Source of the DNA: Mycobacterium sp. E1747
Lineage (GTDB): Bacteria > Actinomycetota > Actinomycetes > Mycobacteriales > Mycobacteriaceae
Length of the DNA: 64,000 nt
Direction: 5' to 3'
Assembly: GCF_001667775.1 (NCBI RefSeq)
Contig: NZ_LZJI01000040.1
Span: 1-64,000, forward strand
This document shows, piece by piece, positions 37,925-46,577 of this stretch (within the stretch, counting starts at the first letter, position 1; each line of letters begins with the position of its first letter). Made by a program: the position numbers and the translations under genes. The notes below the pieces were generated by a model that saw only the letters and a program-made list of their open reading frames with translations, did not search any database and was not told the origin of the DNA.

Positions 37925-40888
37925 GTGGCTCCGTTGGTGGTTGATCCCGAGGCGTTGTACGCCGCGGGCAGCGCGGTGCAGGCCGCCGGCGAGGGGCTGG
38001 CCGCAAATCTGACGATATTGACGGCCGGCTTTTCCGCCCACACCGGTGTTGACCGAGCCGGCGAGATGTTCGGCTTGGCGTATCAAGAGAAGGCCGAGTC
38101 GGTGTTGAGGGCGGCAGCGGCCGCCGTCAACGCGTGCCGCAAGAGCGCGGCCATCATCCAGCAAGGCGCATCGAACTACTCCAACGTCGATGCGGCTTCG
38201 ACGCTGGGCGGCAGAAGCGGAGCTTTGAAGCCACCGTCCCCGCCGGCCGACCTCGCCGCACCGGGGCCGCCTGGCACGTGGGGGCCCGGCCAGCCACCCC
38301 CACCGCTGTGGTCGCTCGTGCAATCGTTTGTCCTCGAGACATGGCCCGATGGTGATGTGGCGAGTCTGCGTGCGGCCGCGTCTCGTTGGCGTGCCTTCGG
38401 TGCGGCAGCCAACGGCGTGAGAGGAACTCTCAACGCATCGAAGACGCTCTTCGACGGCCAACACATTCCCGAAGGCGAGAAGATCGACAAAGCTTTGACT
38501 GAGATCGGCTCCTCCGCAGCGATTATCGGCGAGCTGTGCGGCACGCTGGCTCGCACCATCGACACGTTCGCGAGCAAGGTCGACCACGCCCAAACCGCGA
38601 TCCGCGACCTGTTGCGCCGGATCGAGTCTTTGGGCGACCTCGGTCACGACGTCATGCTCATCGTCGACGGTGACGCGTGGGATGAGATCAAACAGATCGT
38701 CAAGGACATCAACGCCGTACTGCAGCATCTTGGGCAGGAAGCCAGGGCTTGCGAGGAGGCAATCAAGTTCCTCATGCAAGCGGCCGATCGTGAGGTCGTC
38801 ACATGCGAGAAGTACGCACGCCGCGGGCTCGTCCAGTTCCTCGGAGACGACGTCGGTAACGCCGTCGCGACCGTAGCCGACACCTGGATCAATGCTTATG
38901 AGGGCGTTCTCAAAGGGGCTGTCGGCATGGGGCTGGGCCTCGTCGACCTGAGCCCGCACTGGATCGCCGCCGACCCCGAGGGTGCGGCTGCCACCTGGAC
39001 GGGCGTGGTGAAGAACGCTTGGAAAGAAAGTCTGATCAATGCTGCGGTCAATCCCAAAGAATTTTCCGAAGCGAGGCTGCAGGAGCTGAAAGGCCTTGTG
39101 CACGCCAAGGATTGGAGCACGGCCCGGCCGGGATTGGGCGCCGGTGAAGTCGCATTCGACGGTGCCACGCTGGTCGCCCCGGGCCTCGGTGAGGCAGGTG
39201 CGGCGGCCGATGGTGCGCGAGCAGCTGCGCGTGGCACAGAGGAAGAGGCGGAGGCCGCGGGTCGGGCTGCTGGGCGTGCCGGTGAGGGAGGCCCAGCGGG
39301 AGCGCGTGGCGCGCTGACCGACATCACCAAGGCCGGCGGCGACGTGACCAAGAACCTCGAACGTGCCACCGGGGATCTGCCGGAAATCAAAGCTCCTGGT
39401 GCTCCCGTGGGTTTGCCGCCCGGCAAGCCGCTCGAGGCGCCTGTCGAGGTGACACCACACCCGCCCGACGCCGCGCCGGGTGCTCCGCATGACGGGCCGA
39501 CTGCTCCGGGGCCAACGCCGCCGGAGGCTTCGTCGCCTGGAGCAGGCGGTGGACCACATGAGCCAGTGCCGACGCCCGCGGCCGACGGTGGTCCGCACGA
39601 TGCAGTCTCAGAGCGTTCGACGGCTCCGAGGGCTCCAACGGATAGCGGTGGATCTCATGACCCGCGACTCGCGGTGCCCGCGGAGGCTCCGGCTGCTTCA
39701 GCTCCGCATGAACGTGGGGTTGCGCCCGAAGAGCCATCACAACCACCTCTTCCGATGAGCGGTCCGCGTGATCCAGTGTCAGCCCAGGCAGAGACCCCGG
39801 AGGGTTCGGTCTCGCATCAGCCCGTCTCGGCGCCGGTAGAGGCCCCCCATCAGCCAGCGTCTGGGAGCGGTCCGCATGAGCCAGCATCCATGCCGCCAGC
39901 CGCTCCACATGCGCCCTCGCTGTCGCCGATAGACCATCCGCCTGGGCCTGCTTCGGCGCCGTCAGCGGGTCCACATGGGCCAACACCTGAATTTAGTCCG
40001 CGCGACTTGTCCCGGCTACCGACAGAAGAACCGGTTTCTGCTCCTCCCGTAACCGGCACACCTGTGGCTCCTGGCGCTGCGTTGGGTGACAGAACGCCGT
40101 CGACGCTTCCCCTACTGGTTGAACATGCTCCGCCGCGTGGGCCGGAACCGATCGGCCGCCCTCCGGCTGAACCTGTGCCCATCGTCGCGAACTCACCGCA
40201 AGCTGCGTTCGCCGTTAAGTCCACTCCGCGGGCGCCTGCGTTAGCAGGTCGTGAGATCGACTTGCCAGAATCAGCATCCGGTCCAACAGGGCCGCGGGAA
40301 AGTGGTCCTACTGGCGGTCGGTCAAGCCCCCCGCTCGATGCCAACGCTCAAACGACTGGCAAAGGTGGTCCGCCGGACGACGGTCATTCCATGCCGGGCG
40401 GCGACGCCGATCCTGGAAACCCCAGTGGCCATTTGGGCCCACATGATCTTGGGGCACTCGCCGACTACACTGGGCCGGGCTACCAAGACCTGAATAGCGC
40501 GTTAAGGAGCCGTTTAATGGACGCGTCGCAACAGGCTCGCGTGCAGGCACTAAAGAACGCATTAGCTAAGCTGCCTCCTTATCAGGGCCCAGTAATTCGA
40601 GGGACAAACTTGCCGCCGGAGGTGCTTGCTCGGTATCGGCCGGGCGAAGTTATTACAGAAGACGCGTTCCTGAGTACTTCAATGGATTTAGGGGTGGCAC
40701 GGTCGCCAACGTTCGCAGGGAATGTCGAGTTCCGAATTCTTTCCAAGACTGGACGAGACATCTCGTCATTTTCGATGTTCCCGGGTGAACGGGAAGTTCT
40801 GTTTTCCGCGGGAACCAAATTTTTCATAGTCAGTAAGGTGATTGATGCCCTGACTGGCCGAACGGTCATTCGAATGGTTGAACGCTAG
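37925..40888 (+). CDS. CpnT-like polymorphic toxin with C-terminal ADP-ribosyltransferase
   Basis: About 987 aa. The N-terminal part (1-400) matches the CpnT channel/export domain: VAPLVVDPEALYAAGSAV aligns with the CpnT start, and WPDGDVASLRAAASRWRAFG (from Trp140) with its WXG100-like helical region. A Pro/His-rich linker (about 488-845) with degenerate GPHEP-type repeats follows. The C-terminal about 140 residues carry an arginine-specific ADP-ribosyltransferase motif set: Arg892 in VIRGTN, STS 917-919 in AFLSTSMD, and E-x-E 955/957 in FPGEREVLF. CpnT of M. tuberculosis has the TNT NAD glycohydrolase there instead. Predicted to be exported (type VII-linked) and to modify a target protein. 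GTG 37925 chosen from the CpnT alignment; a TTG sits two codons earlier. No EsxE/F genes adjacent. Confidence 0.85.
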   Translation: MAPLVVDPEALYAAGSAVQAAGEGLAANLTILTAGFSAHTGVDRAGEMFGLAYQEKAESVLRAAAAAVNACRKSAAIIQQGASNYSNVDAASTLGGRSGALKPPSPPADLAAPGPPGTWGPGQPPPPLWSLVQSFVLETWPDGDVASLRAAASRWRAFGAAANGVRGTLNASKTLFDGQHIPEGEKIDKALTEIGSSAAIIGELCGTLARTIDTFASKVDHAQTAIRDLLRRIESLGDLGHDVMLIVDGDAWDEIKQIVKDINAVLQHLGQEARACEEAIKFLMQAADREVVTCEKYARRGLVQFLGDDVGNAVATVADTWINAYEGVLKGAVGMGLGLVDLSPHWIAADPEGAAATWTGVVKNAWKESLINAAVNPKEFSEARLQELKGLVHAKDWSTARPGLGAGEVAFDGATLVAPGLGEAGAAADGARAAARGTEEEAEAAGRAAGRAGEGGPAGARGALTDITKAGGDVTKNLERATGDLPEIKAPGAPVGLPPGKPLEAPVEVTPHPPDAAPGAPHDGPTAPGPTPPEASSPGAGGGPHEPVPTPAADGGPHDAVSERSTAPRAPTDSGGSHDPRLAVPAEAPAASAPHERGVAPEEPSQPPLPMSGPRDPVSAQAETPEGSVSHQPVSAPVEAPHQPASGSGPHEPASMPPAAPHAPSLSPIDHPPGPASAPSAGPHGPTPEFSPRDLSRLPTEEPVSAPPVTGTPVAPGAALGDRTPSTLPLLVEHAPPRGPEPIGRPPAEPVPIVANSPQAAFAVKSTPRAPALAGREIDLPESASGPTGPRESGPTGGRSSPPLDANAQTTGKGGPPDDGHSMPGGDADPGNPSGHLGPHDLGALADYTGPGYQDLNSALRSRLMDASQQARVQALKNALAKLPPYQGPVIRGTNLPPEVLARYRPGEVITEDAFLSTSMDLGVARSPTFAGNVEFRILSKTGRDISSFSMFPGEREVLFSAGTKFFIVSKVIDALTGRTVIRMVER

Positions 40889-41151
40889 ATCCGGGACGTG
40901 TCTAACCAAAGCAACAAGATAGGAGGTGTGAAGTGAGCGAGAGGATTGCTGGCAAGACGTTCTCTACACCCGAAGAGGCGGGCGTGACTCCGCCGACAAA
41001 AGAGGAGCTGGCAGAGGCGGAAAGGATCTTTGACGAGTTCGAAGAGAAGATTAACGCTGTGGCTCCGGAAGATCGAGTGGCAGATGTATCTCCCAAATTT
41101 TGGGATGACATTTCAGGTACGGAATTTGACCCACGCCGGAAAGACCATTAA
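40440..41151 (+). other. Lower-GC toxin tip and immunity segment
   Basis: From about 40440 base composition drops: sample lines 40681-40740 and 40801-40860 count 32/60 and 29/60 G+C, while neighbouring genes look near two thirds. Codons such as ATT, TTA, AAA and GAA become frequent. The change coincides with the start of the ADP-ribosyltransferase domain and continues through the small downstream gene, suggesting this cassette was acquired by transfer onto a resident CpnT-type scaffold. Confidence 0.65.
40933..41151 (+). CDS. Small acidic protein, candidate immunity protein
   Basis: 72 aa, strongly acidic (EELAEAERIFDEFEEK) with no signal peptide, so cytosolic. The GTG at 40933 has a perfect AGGAGG (40921-40926) six bases upstream and lies 44 nt behind the toxin stop. 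In polymorphic toxin loci, the gene directly after the toxin usually encodes its antidote; an acidic helical protein could cap an ADP-ribosyltransferase active site. I do not recognise the family. It shares the low GC of the toxin tip. The role is inferred from position only. Confidence 0.6.
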   Translation: MSERIAGKTFSTPEEAGVTPPTKEELAEAERIFDEFEEKINAVAPEDRVADVSPKFWDDISGTEFDPRRKDH

Positions 41152-41224
41152 AGGCACGATGCTGACGCTGGTCGCCGTGGCTGGCCGGGTCGCTTGACCG
41201 ATACCTTCGATGAATATGCCAGGA

Positions 41225-41638
41225 CTACGCCTCGCCCCGGTCCAGCAAGCCCGACGACCCGAGCACCCGCTCCACGTGCACCTCGATGACCACCCGCCGC
41301 GGGTTTGGCCGCGGGGTGCGATAGCGCTGCGCGTACCGCAGTTCGGCGTCACGCACGGCGTCGACGTCGCTGTTGACCTTGGACCGGCCCTCCAGCGACA
41401 GCCACCGCGCGCCGTCGACCTGACTGAGCACCGCCACCCCGCCGCGGTCGGCGTTCACCGCCTTCTGCGATCCGCCGGTGGTGATGACCCGCGCGATGTG
41501 CGTCTTCGGATCGAAGGTGAACCCCACCGCCACCACGTGCGGCGAATTGTCGGCTCGCAACGTGGTCAGCATGGCCAGATGCCGTTCGGACAGAAACGCC
41601 AAAGCATCGTCGGTGAGCCGGGTAGTGGTATTCGCCAT
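41225..41638 (-). CDS. F420H2-dependent PNPOx-fold protein (Rv2074-like)
   Basis: 137 aa, the same length as Rv2074, with near-identical segments ([34 protein letters not shown] given in part: [15 protein letters not shown]). Rv2074 is an F420H2-dependent biliverdin reductase of the split beta-barrel family. ATG 41638 (MANTTTRL) is the right start; the long upstream frame overlaps the divergent SDR gene. A TAGCGT box lies 8 nt upstream. Confidence 0.9.
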   Translation of the reverse strand: MANTTTRLTDDALAFLSERHLAMLTTLRADNSPHVVAVGFTFDPKTHIARVITTGGSQKAVNADRGGVAVLSQVDGARWLSLEGRSKVNSDVDAVRDAELRYAQRYRTPRPNPRRVVIEVHVERVLGSSGLLDRGEA

Positions 41639-41646
41639 CACCGCCC

Positions 41647-41652
41647 ACGCTA
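41647..41652 (-). promoter_or_regulatory. -10 box of the Rv2074-like gene
   Basis: TAGCGT ends 8 nt before the ATG at 41638. It is back-to-back with the -10 box of the divergent SDR gene (41661-41666). Confidence 0.45.
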
Positions 41653-41660
41653 GCGCAGGA

Positions 41661-41666
41661 CATAAT
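41661..41666 (+). promoter_or_regulatory. -10 box of the SDR-cobLMK operon, leaderless
   Basis: CATAAT lies 7 nt before the GTG at 41674 and is close to the TATAAT consensus. Transcription probably starts on the GTG and continues through cobL, cobM and cobK, which overlap. Confidence 0.6.
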
Positions 41667-41673
41667 CGCAGCC

Positions 41674-42423
41674 GTGGACGACACGGGCGCAGGGCCAGTA
41701 CTGATCCTGGGCGGGCGCAGCGAGATCGGCGTCGAGCTGGCACGGCTCCTGGCGCCCGGGGCGACGGTGGTACTGGCCGCGCGCAGGGCCGACCAACTCG
41801 GCGAGCAGGTCGCCGCGTTGAAAGCCGCCGGGGCCAAAACGGTGCACACCAGGGAGTTCGACGCCGACGACCTGGATTCCCACGGTCCATTGGTCGCCGC
41901 GGTCGTCGCCGATCAGGGACCCATCGCCACAGCGATACTGGCCTTTGGAATCCTCGGCGATCAGGCCCGGGCCGAGGCCGAGGCCGCCCACGCGGTCGCC
42001 GTCGTGCACACCGACTACGTCGCCCAGGTCAGCATGCTCACTCACCTGGCCGCGGCGATGCGGGAAGCCGGCAGAGGCCAACTGGTGGTGTTCTCGTCGA
42101 TCGCCGGCGCACGGGTGCGTCGCGCCAACTATGTCTACGGTTCGGCCAAGGCCGGCCTGGACGGCTTCGCGAGCGGGCTGGCCGACGCCCTGCACGGCAC
42201 CGGCGTGAAAGTGCTGATCGCCCGGCCGGGTTTCGTGATCGGACGCATGACGCAAGGCATGGATCCCGCGCCGCTGTCCAGCACGCCCGCGCAGGTGGCC
42301 AAAGCGACGGCCCGCGCGCTGACGAAGGGCCGGCGCACCGTGTGGATCCCGTGGGCGCTGGGACCCGCTGCCGCCGTGATGCGCCTGCTGCCGCCGTCCT
42401 TATGGCGCAGGATGCCGCGATGA
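41674..42423 (+). CDS. Short-chain dehydrogenase/reductase (Rv2073c-like)
   Basis: 249 aa Rossmann-fold SDR. The cofactor motif is [11 protein letters not shown] (about 13-23), the catalytic Ser-Tyr-Lys appear as VVFSSIAG (Ser) and [12 protein letters not shown] (Tyr-x3-Lys). It resembles DprE2-type decaprenylphosphoryl-2-keto-pentose reductases (Rv2073c), but the substrate is unproven. The stop overlaps the cobL start, so it is the first gene of a cobalamin transcript by position rather than by known function. Confidence 0.85.
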   Translation: MDDTGAGPVLILGGRSEIGVELARLLAPGATVVLAARRADQLGEQVAALKAAGAKTVHTREFDADDLDSHGPLVAAVVADQGPIATAILAFGILGDQARAEAEAAHAVAVVHTDYVAQVSMLTHLAAAMREAGRGQLVVFSSIAGARVRRANYVYGSAKAGLDGFASGLADALHGTGVKVLIARPGFVIGRMTQGMDPAPLSSTPAQVAKATARALTKGRRTVWIPWALGPAAAVMRLLPPSLWRRMPR

Positions 42424-43592
42424 TCATCGTGGTGGGCATCGGCGCCGACGGCATGGTAGGGCTCACTCAACGGTCCCGCGATGAATTGCAAAGGGCGACA
42501 ATAATCTACGGCTCGAAGCGGCAACTCGACCTGCTCGACGACACCGCGCCGGCGCCCCGCCGGCAGTGGCCCTCGCCGATGCTGCCTGCGCTGCACAGGT
42601 TGCTCGACGAACACACCGGCGACGTGCACGTGGTGGCCAGCGGCGACCCGCTACTGCACGGCATCGGGGGCACGCTGATCCGGCTCTACGGCCCCGACCA
42701 CGTCCGGGTGCTGCCGCACGTGTCCTCGGTGGCGCTGGCGTGCGCTCGAATGGGCTGGAGCCTGCACGAAACGGAGGTGATCAGCCTGGTCACCGCGCCA
42801 ACGCACAGCGCGGTACGCCGCGGCGGCCAAGCAATCGTGCTATCGAAGAACGCCGCCACACCGAAAGAACTCGCCGCACTCCTCGACGCGCACGGCCGCG
42901 GCGACTCCGAGTACACCGTTCTGGAAAACCTCGGCGGCCCAGCCGAACACCGCCACGACGGCACCGCACACCAGTGGGCTAACGGCGCGGCGACGGATGT
43001 CGACGACCTCAACGTCATCGCCATCCGCTACCTGCCCGACAAGCGACTGTCGCCGCTGCCCGACGACGCGTTCGTCCACGACGGACAGATCACCAAACAC
43101 GGAATCCGCGCGATGACACTCGCGGCACTGGCCCCGCGCCCGGGTGAACGCCTCTGGGACGTCGGCGCGGGCTCGGGCAGCATCAGCGTCGAATGGTGCC
43201 TCATCGGAATCAGTTGCAGTGCAGTAACATTCGAAAGTGACGAACGACGCCGCCACAACATCGGAGTCAACGCCGCGGCCTTCGGCGTCCCGATCGACGT
43301 ACGCGGTGCGGCGCCGGACGCGTTCGGCGGGCTCGAGCCGCCGTCGGCGATCTTCATCGGTGGCGGCCTCACCCAACCCGGCCTGCTGGACGCCTGCCTC
43401 GACGCGCTGCCGGCCGGCGGTCGTCTTGTCGTCAACGCGGTCACCGCGGAGTCCGAAGCCGTCCTGGCACAGTCATATTCGCGTCTGGGAGGCGAATTGC
43501 GGCGGTTCCAGCACTATCACGGCGAGCCGCTCGGCGGCTTCACCGGATGGCGGCCGCAGATGCCGGTCACGCAGTGGGCGATGACGAAATGA
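42420..43592 (+). CDS. cobL: Precorrin-6Y C5,15-methyltransferase/decarboxylase CobL
   Basis: 390 aa bifunctional enzyme, the same length as in M. tuberculosis. Residues 1-200 are the CobE-type tetrapyrrole methyltransferase (VVGIGADGMVGLT, VVASGDPLLHGIG), residues 210-390 the CbiT-like methyltransferase/decarboxylase (LWDVGAGSGSISVEW). It converts precorrin-6B to precorrin-8. ATG overlaps the SDR stop (ATGA), and its own stop overlaps cobM. Confidence 0.95.
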   Translation: MIIVVGIGADGMVGLTQRSRDELQRATIIYGSKRQLDLLDDTAPAPRRQWPSPMLPALHRLLDEHTGDVHVVASGDPLLHGIGGTLIRLYGPDHVRVLPHVSSVALACARMGWSLHETEVISLVTAPTHSAVRRGGQAIVLSKNAATPKELAALLDAHGRGDSEYTVLENLGGPAEHRHDGTAHQWANGAATDVDDLNVIAIRYLPDKRLSPLPDDAFVHDGQITKHGIRAMTLAALAPRPGERLWDVGAGSGSISVEWCLIGISCSAVTFESDERRRHNIGVNAAAFGVPIDVRGAAPDAFGGLEPPSAIFIGGGLTQPGLLDACLDALPAGGRLVVNAVTAESEAVLAQSYSRLGGELRRFQHYHGEPLGGFTGWRPQMPVTQWAMTK

Positions 43593-44344
43593 CCGTCTAT
43601 TTCATCGGGGCGGGGCCGGGCGCCGCCGACCTGATCACCGTCCGCGGCCAGCGGCTGCTCGAGGCCTGCCCGGTATGCCTGTACGCGGGGTCGATCATGC
43701 CTGACGACCTGCTGGCGCTGTGCCCGCCCGGCGCGAGAGTCGTTGACACGGGGCCGCTGACGCTGGAGCAGATCATCGGCGAACTCGCCGACGCCCACGC
43801 GTGCGGTCACGACGTGGCGCGGCTGCATTCGGGTGACCCGTCCCTCTACAGCGCGCTGGCCGAACAATGCCGCCGGCTCGACGCGCTCGGCATCGACTAC
43901 GAAATCGTGCCCGGAGTGCCGGCTTTCGCCGCAGCGGCGGCCGCGCTCAAGCGTGAGCTCACGGTTCCCGGCGTCGCGCAGACGGTGACGCTGAGCCGGG
44001 TGGCCACCCTGTCCACCGCCATGCCGCCCGGTGAAGAGCTCGCCAGCCTCGCCCGGTCCGGCGCGACTCTGGTCCTGCACCTGGCGGCCGCCCAGATCGA
44101 CGCCATCGTCCCGCAGCTTCTCGACGGCGGCTATCGATCCGAAACACCCGCCGCCGTCGTGGCTTTCGCGAGCTGGCCGCAAGAGGCGGTGCTGCGGGGC
44201 ACCCTCGGCGACCTCGCCGGCCAGATGCACCGGGCCGGCATCACCAAGACCGCGGTAATCATCGTCGGAGACGTGCTGGCCGCCGAGGGGTTCACCGACA
44301 GCTACCTCTATTCGACCGGCCGGACACGGGGGAGCGGGCACTGA
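43589..44344 (+). CDS. cobM: Precorrin-4 C11-methyltransferase CobM
   Basis: 251 aa. Family motifs: VYFIGAGPGAADLITVRG at the N-terminus, CLYAGSIMP, RLHSGDPSLYSALAEQ, and VPGVPAFAAAAA. It methylates precorrin-4 at C11 with SAM. ATG 43589 overlaps the cobL stop; the longer frame from 43547 lies inside cobL. Confidence 0.96.
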   Translation: MTVYFIGAGPGAADLITVRGQRLLEACPVCLYAGSIMPDDLLALCPPGARVVDTGPLTLEQIIGELADAHACGHDVARLHSGDPSLYSALAEQCRRLDALGIDYEIVPGVPAFAAAAAALKRELTVPGVAQTVTLSRVATLSTAMPPGEELASLARSGATLVLHLAAAQIDAIVPQLLDGGYRSETPAAVVAFASWPQEAVLRGTLGDLAGQMHRAGITKTAVIIVGDVLAAEGFTDSYLYSTGRTRGSGH

Positions 44345-45069
44345 TGCGAGTGCTGCTGCTCGGCGGCACCGGCGAAGGCCGCGCGCTGGCGAAGGCGATG
44401 CACCCGGACATCGACATCGTCAGCTCCCTGGCGGGGCGGGTGCCCGACCCCGCGCTGCCGGTCGGTCCCGTCCGCATCGGCGGCTTCGGCGGCGTCGACG
44501 GGCTTCGGCGCTGGCTGCTCGACGAACGCATCGACGCGGTCATCGATGCGACCCACCCCTTCGCGGCGACCATGACAGCGCACGCCGCGCAAGCCTGCCG
44601 TGACCTTCGGATGCCGCATCTCGTGCTGGCCCGTCCGGCCTGGGACCCGGGCTCCGCTATCGTCGTGGAATCCGACTCACGGGCGGCGGAAACCGTTGCT
44701 GAGCAGGCATTTTCGCGGGTTTTTCTCACCACCGGGCGATCGGGGATCAGGGCCTTCGCCGACAGCGACGCGTGGTTTCTGATCCGCGCGGTCACCGAAC
44801 CCGACCCTACCGCGCTGCCGCGCCGCCACCAGCTGGTGCTGTCCCGCGGCCCGTATCGCTACGACGGCGAGGTTGCGCTGATGAGGGAACATCGCATCGA
44901 CGCCCTGGTTACCAAGAACAGCGGCGGGGAGATGACGCGGGCGAAGCTGGATGCGGCTGTGGCGCTGGGCATTCCGGTGGTGATGGTCGGGCGGCCACCG
45001 CTACCGCCTGGAGTGACGGCGGTGGGCAGCGTCGAAGAGGCCGTCGCATGGGTGACGCGGCTGAATTGA
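44344..45069 (+). CDS. cobK: Precorrin-6X reductase CobK
   Basis: 241 aa. RVLLLGGTGEGRALA at the start binds NADPH; ATHPFAATMTAHA and TKNSGGEMTRAKLDAA are CobK/CbiJ signatures. It reduces the macrocycle of precorrin-6A. ATG 44344 overlaps the cobM TGA by one base (TGATG). Convergent with sigC, with one base between the two stops. Confidence 0.95.
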   Translation: MRVLLLGGTGEGRALAKAMHPDIDIVSSLAGRVPDPALPVGPVRIGGFGGVDGLRRWLLDERIDAVIDATHPFAATMTAHAAQACRDLRMPHLVLARPAWDPGSAIVVESDSRAAETVAEQAFSRVFLTTGRSGIRAFADSDAWFLIRAVTEPDPTALPRRHQLVLSRGPYRYDGEVALMREHRIDALVTKNSGGEMTRAKLDAAVALGIPVVMVGRPPLPPGVTAVGSVEEAVAWVTRLN

Positions 45070-45070
45070 A

Positions 45071-45628
45071 TTAGCCCGTCAGGTCGTCGCGTTCGACGTC
45101 TGCGGCCAGCAGCGCGTCGCGAGCGCGTGCGACGCGGGATCGGATGGTGCCCACCGGGCAGCCGCACACCGCCGCGGCGTCGGCGTAGGGCAGGCCCAAC
45201 AACTGGGTGAGCAACAGGGCTTCCCGCTGCTCGGGGGCGAGGCCCGCGATCATCGTCGTGACCTCGACCAAGTCTTCGAACCCGCGGGCGTGACGATCGC
45301 CGCGCATCACGCGTTCCGGGTCGGCGCCCAGGGCGGCGCGCGGGCGTGACTGGACGTGGCGGATGTGGTCGGCCACCACGCGGCGCGCTATGGAAAGCAA
45401 CCACGTTCGGGCACTCGACCGTCCGGAGAACCGTTCGATGGCGCCGATCGCGCGCAGAAAAGTCTCCTGAGTCAGGTCGTCCGCGCTACCCGCATCGGAC
45501 AGATAGGTGACGAACCGCCACACGTCCTGCTGGGTGGCCTTGATGAATGCCTCGAGTGCCCGGTCGTTCCCACGCGCGGCGGCCAATGCGAGCTCGGTAA
45601 CGGCCTCGTCATCGCTGGACGCGATCAT
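45071..45628 (-). CDS. sigC: ECF RNA polymerase sigma factor SigC
   Basis: 185 aa from the internal ATG at 45628, exactly the length of M. tuberculosis SigC and matching it throughout ([34 protein letters not shown], then [20 protein letters not shown] in region 4). An AAAGGTGG sits six bases upstream of this ATG, supporting an independent start. It directs RNA polymerase to a stress or metal-related regulon. The reading frame, however, continues upstream without a stop into an anti-sigma-like domain (see the next entry), so a fused product is also possible. Confidence 0.93.
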   Translation of the reverse strand: MIASSDDEAVTELALAAARGNDRALEAFIKATQQDVWRFVTYLSDAGSADDLTQETFLRAIGAIERFSGRSSARTWLLSIARRVVADHIRHVQSRPRAALGADPERVMRGDRHARGFEDLVEVTTMIAGLAPEQREALLLTQLLGLPYADAAAVCGCPVGTIRSRVARARDALLAADVERDDLTG

Positions 45629-46426
45629 GGCGAACCACCTTTGTCTCGCGGGCTCCGTGAGTCTACGACGGCCTGTCGTAGCGGCCGCGGCGGGGTCAAG
45701 GGCGGACCTGTTGATGGGCCACAAGTGAGCGCGGCGCCGCTCGGTGGGGTTCTCGGCTGGCCAAGCCGGGTCGTACCCGACATCAGAGGACCCCATCCGA
45801 TCCGACCTCACTCGTTCCCGCGCCACCAACAACGCGAACGCAAGGCCCAACAACAACGGCATGTGGCTGGCGATGCGCGTCGCCGTGACCTCGCCGGCGA
45901 ACGCGTCGACGATCACGTAACCGAGGAGCGCGACCGAATAGACGCCCGTGATCGCGGCCACGCCGATGGCGGCGACCGGCCAGACACCGGCGGCGACCAT
46001 CGCCAGGCCCAATGCCAGCAGCCAGGCGGTCGACTCGTGCAGCAGATGCTCCCCCGACATTGCGCCGTGCATGTGGCTCGACACCATGCCGAAATCGATA
46101 CCGCTGATCTGCGCGGCGGCGATCGCCACCTGAAATAGCCCGACCGCGATCAGGCCCCACCGCCGGTAGTGCGAACGCAGCCAACGCATCCTGCGCTGGT
46201 GCCCGGAGGACTCTTCGCCGATGTTCGCCATGATTCGCGAGACCAGGTCGGGCCCGTCAACCGGCTCCATCGAGGCGAGCCGACGGGTCTGCGCGGCGGC
46301 GCCGATGAGCCAGGACCGGCATCGCCGGCACGATTCGAGATGGGCATCCACCTGCTGCGCGAGCGCCTGGGGACGCTCGCCGTCCAATCGAGCCGAAAGC
46401 GCCTCACGTGCCGCGTCACACCGCAT
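45071..46426 (-). CDS. Anti-sigma-like zinc-finger membrane protein read in frame into SigC
   Basis: One uninterrupted frame of 451 aa from ATG 46426. Residues 1-40 are a zf-HC2 anti-sigma domain (Cys3, then H29-x3-C33-x2-C36). Residues 90-203 hold about four to five transmembrane segments with a His/Met-rich loop [14 protein letters not shown] (117-131). Residues 205-266 form a polar linker, and SigC begins at Met267. M. tuberculosis SigC has no recognised adjacent anti-sigma factor. Either the two are fused and SigC is held at the membrane, or ribosomes also start at 45628 and release free SigC. Starts at 46444 or 46534 are also possible. Confidence 0.7.
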   Translation of the reverse strand: MRCDAAREALSARLDGERPQALAQQVDAHLESCRRCRSWLIGAAAQTRRLASMEPVDGPDLVSRIMANIGEESSGHQRRMRWLRSHYRRWGLIAVGLFQVAIAAAQISGIDFGMVSSHMHGAMSGEHLLHESTAWLLALGLAMVAAGVWPVAAIGVAAITGVYSVALLGYVIVDAFAGEVTATRIASHMPLLLGLAFALLVARERVRSDRMGSSDVGYDPAWPAENPTERRRAHLWPINRSALDPAAAATTGRRRLTEPARQRWFAMIASSDDEAVTELALAAARGNDRALEAFIKATQQDVWRFVTYLSDAGSADDLTQETFLRAIGAIERFSGRSSARTWLLSIARRVVADHIRHVQSRPRAALGADPERVMRGDRHARGFEDLVEVTTMIAGLAPEQREALLLTQLLGLPYADAAAVCGCPVGTIRSRVARARDALLAADVERDDLTG

Positions 46427-46577
46427 CCCTGCATCGTTGCGCATGCCCGGTCCGCGCGCAAAGAGCATCGAAATCAAACGGCGGGAACTAATCGGTCCGG
46501 CGAACCGACCACTGGATGTCAACAGCCCCGACATTCACCGAAGAGGTATTCGCGTTGCTGCCCGGAAACCCCCGACG

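Noticed and set aside
41478..43592. 704-codon frame starting far upstream of cobL
   Set aside because: The first 314 codons cross the Rv2074-like and SDR genes in a wrong frame; CobL proper begins at 42420 with the conserved VVGIGADG motif and ATGA overlap.
46445..46534. Extended N-terminus of the anti-sigma/SigC frame
   Set aside because: The extra residues (MSGLLTSSG...) do not resemble a zf-HC2 start, which usually begins a few residues before the first Cys; left as an alternative start only.
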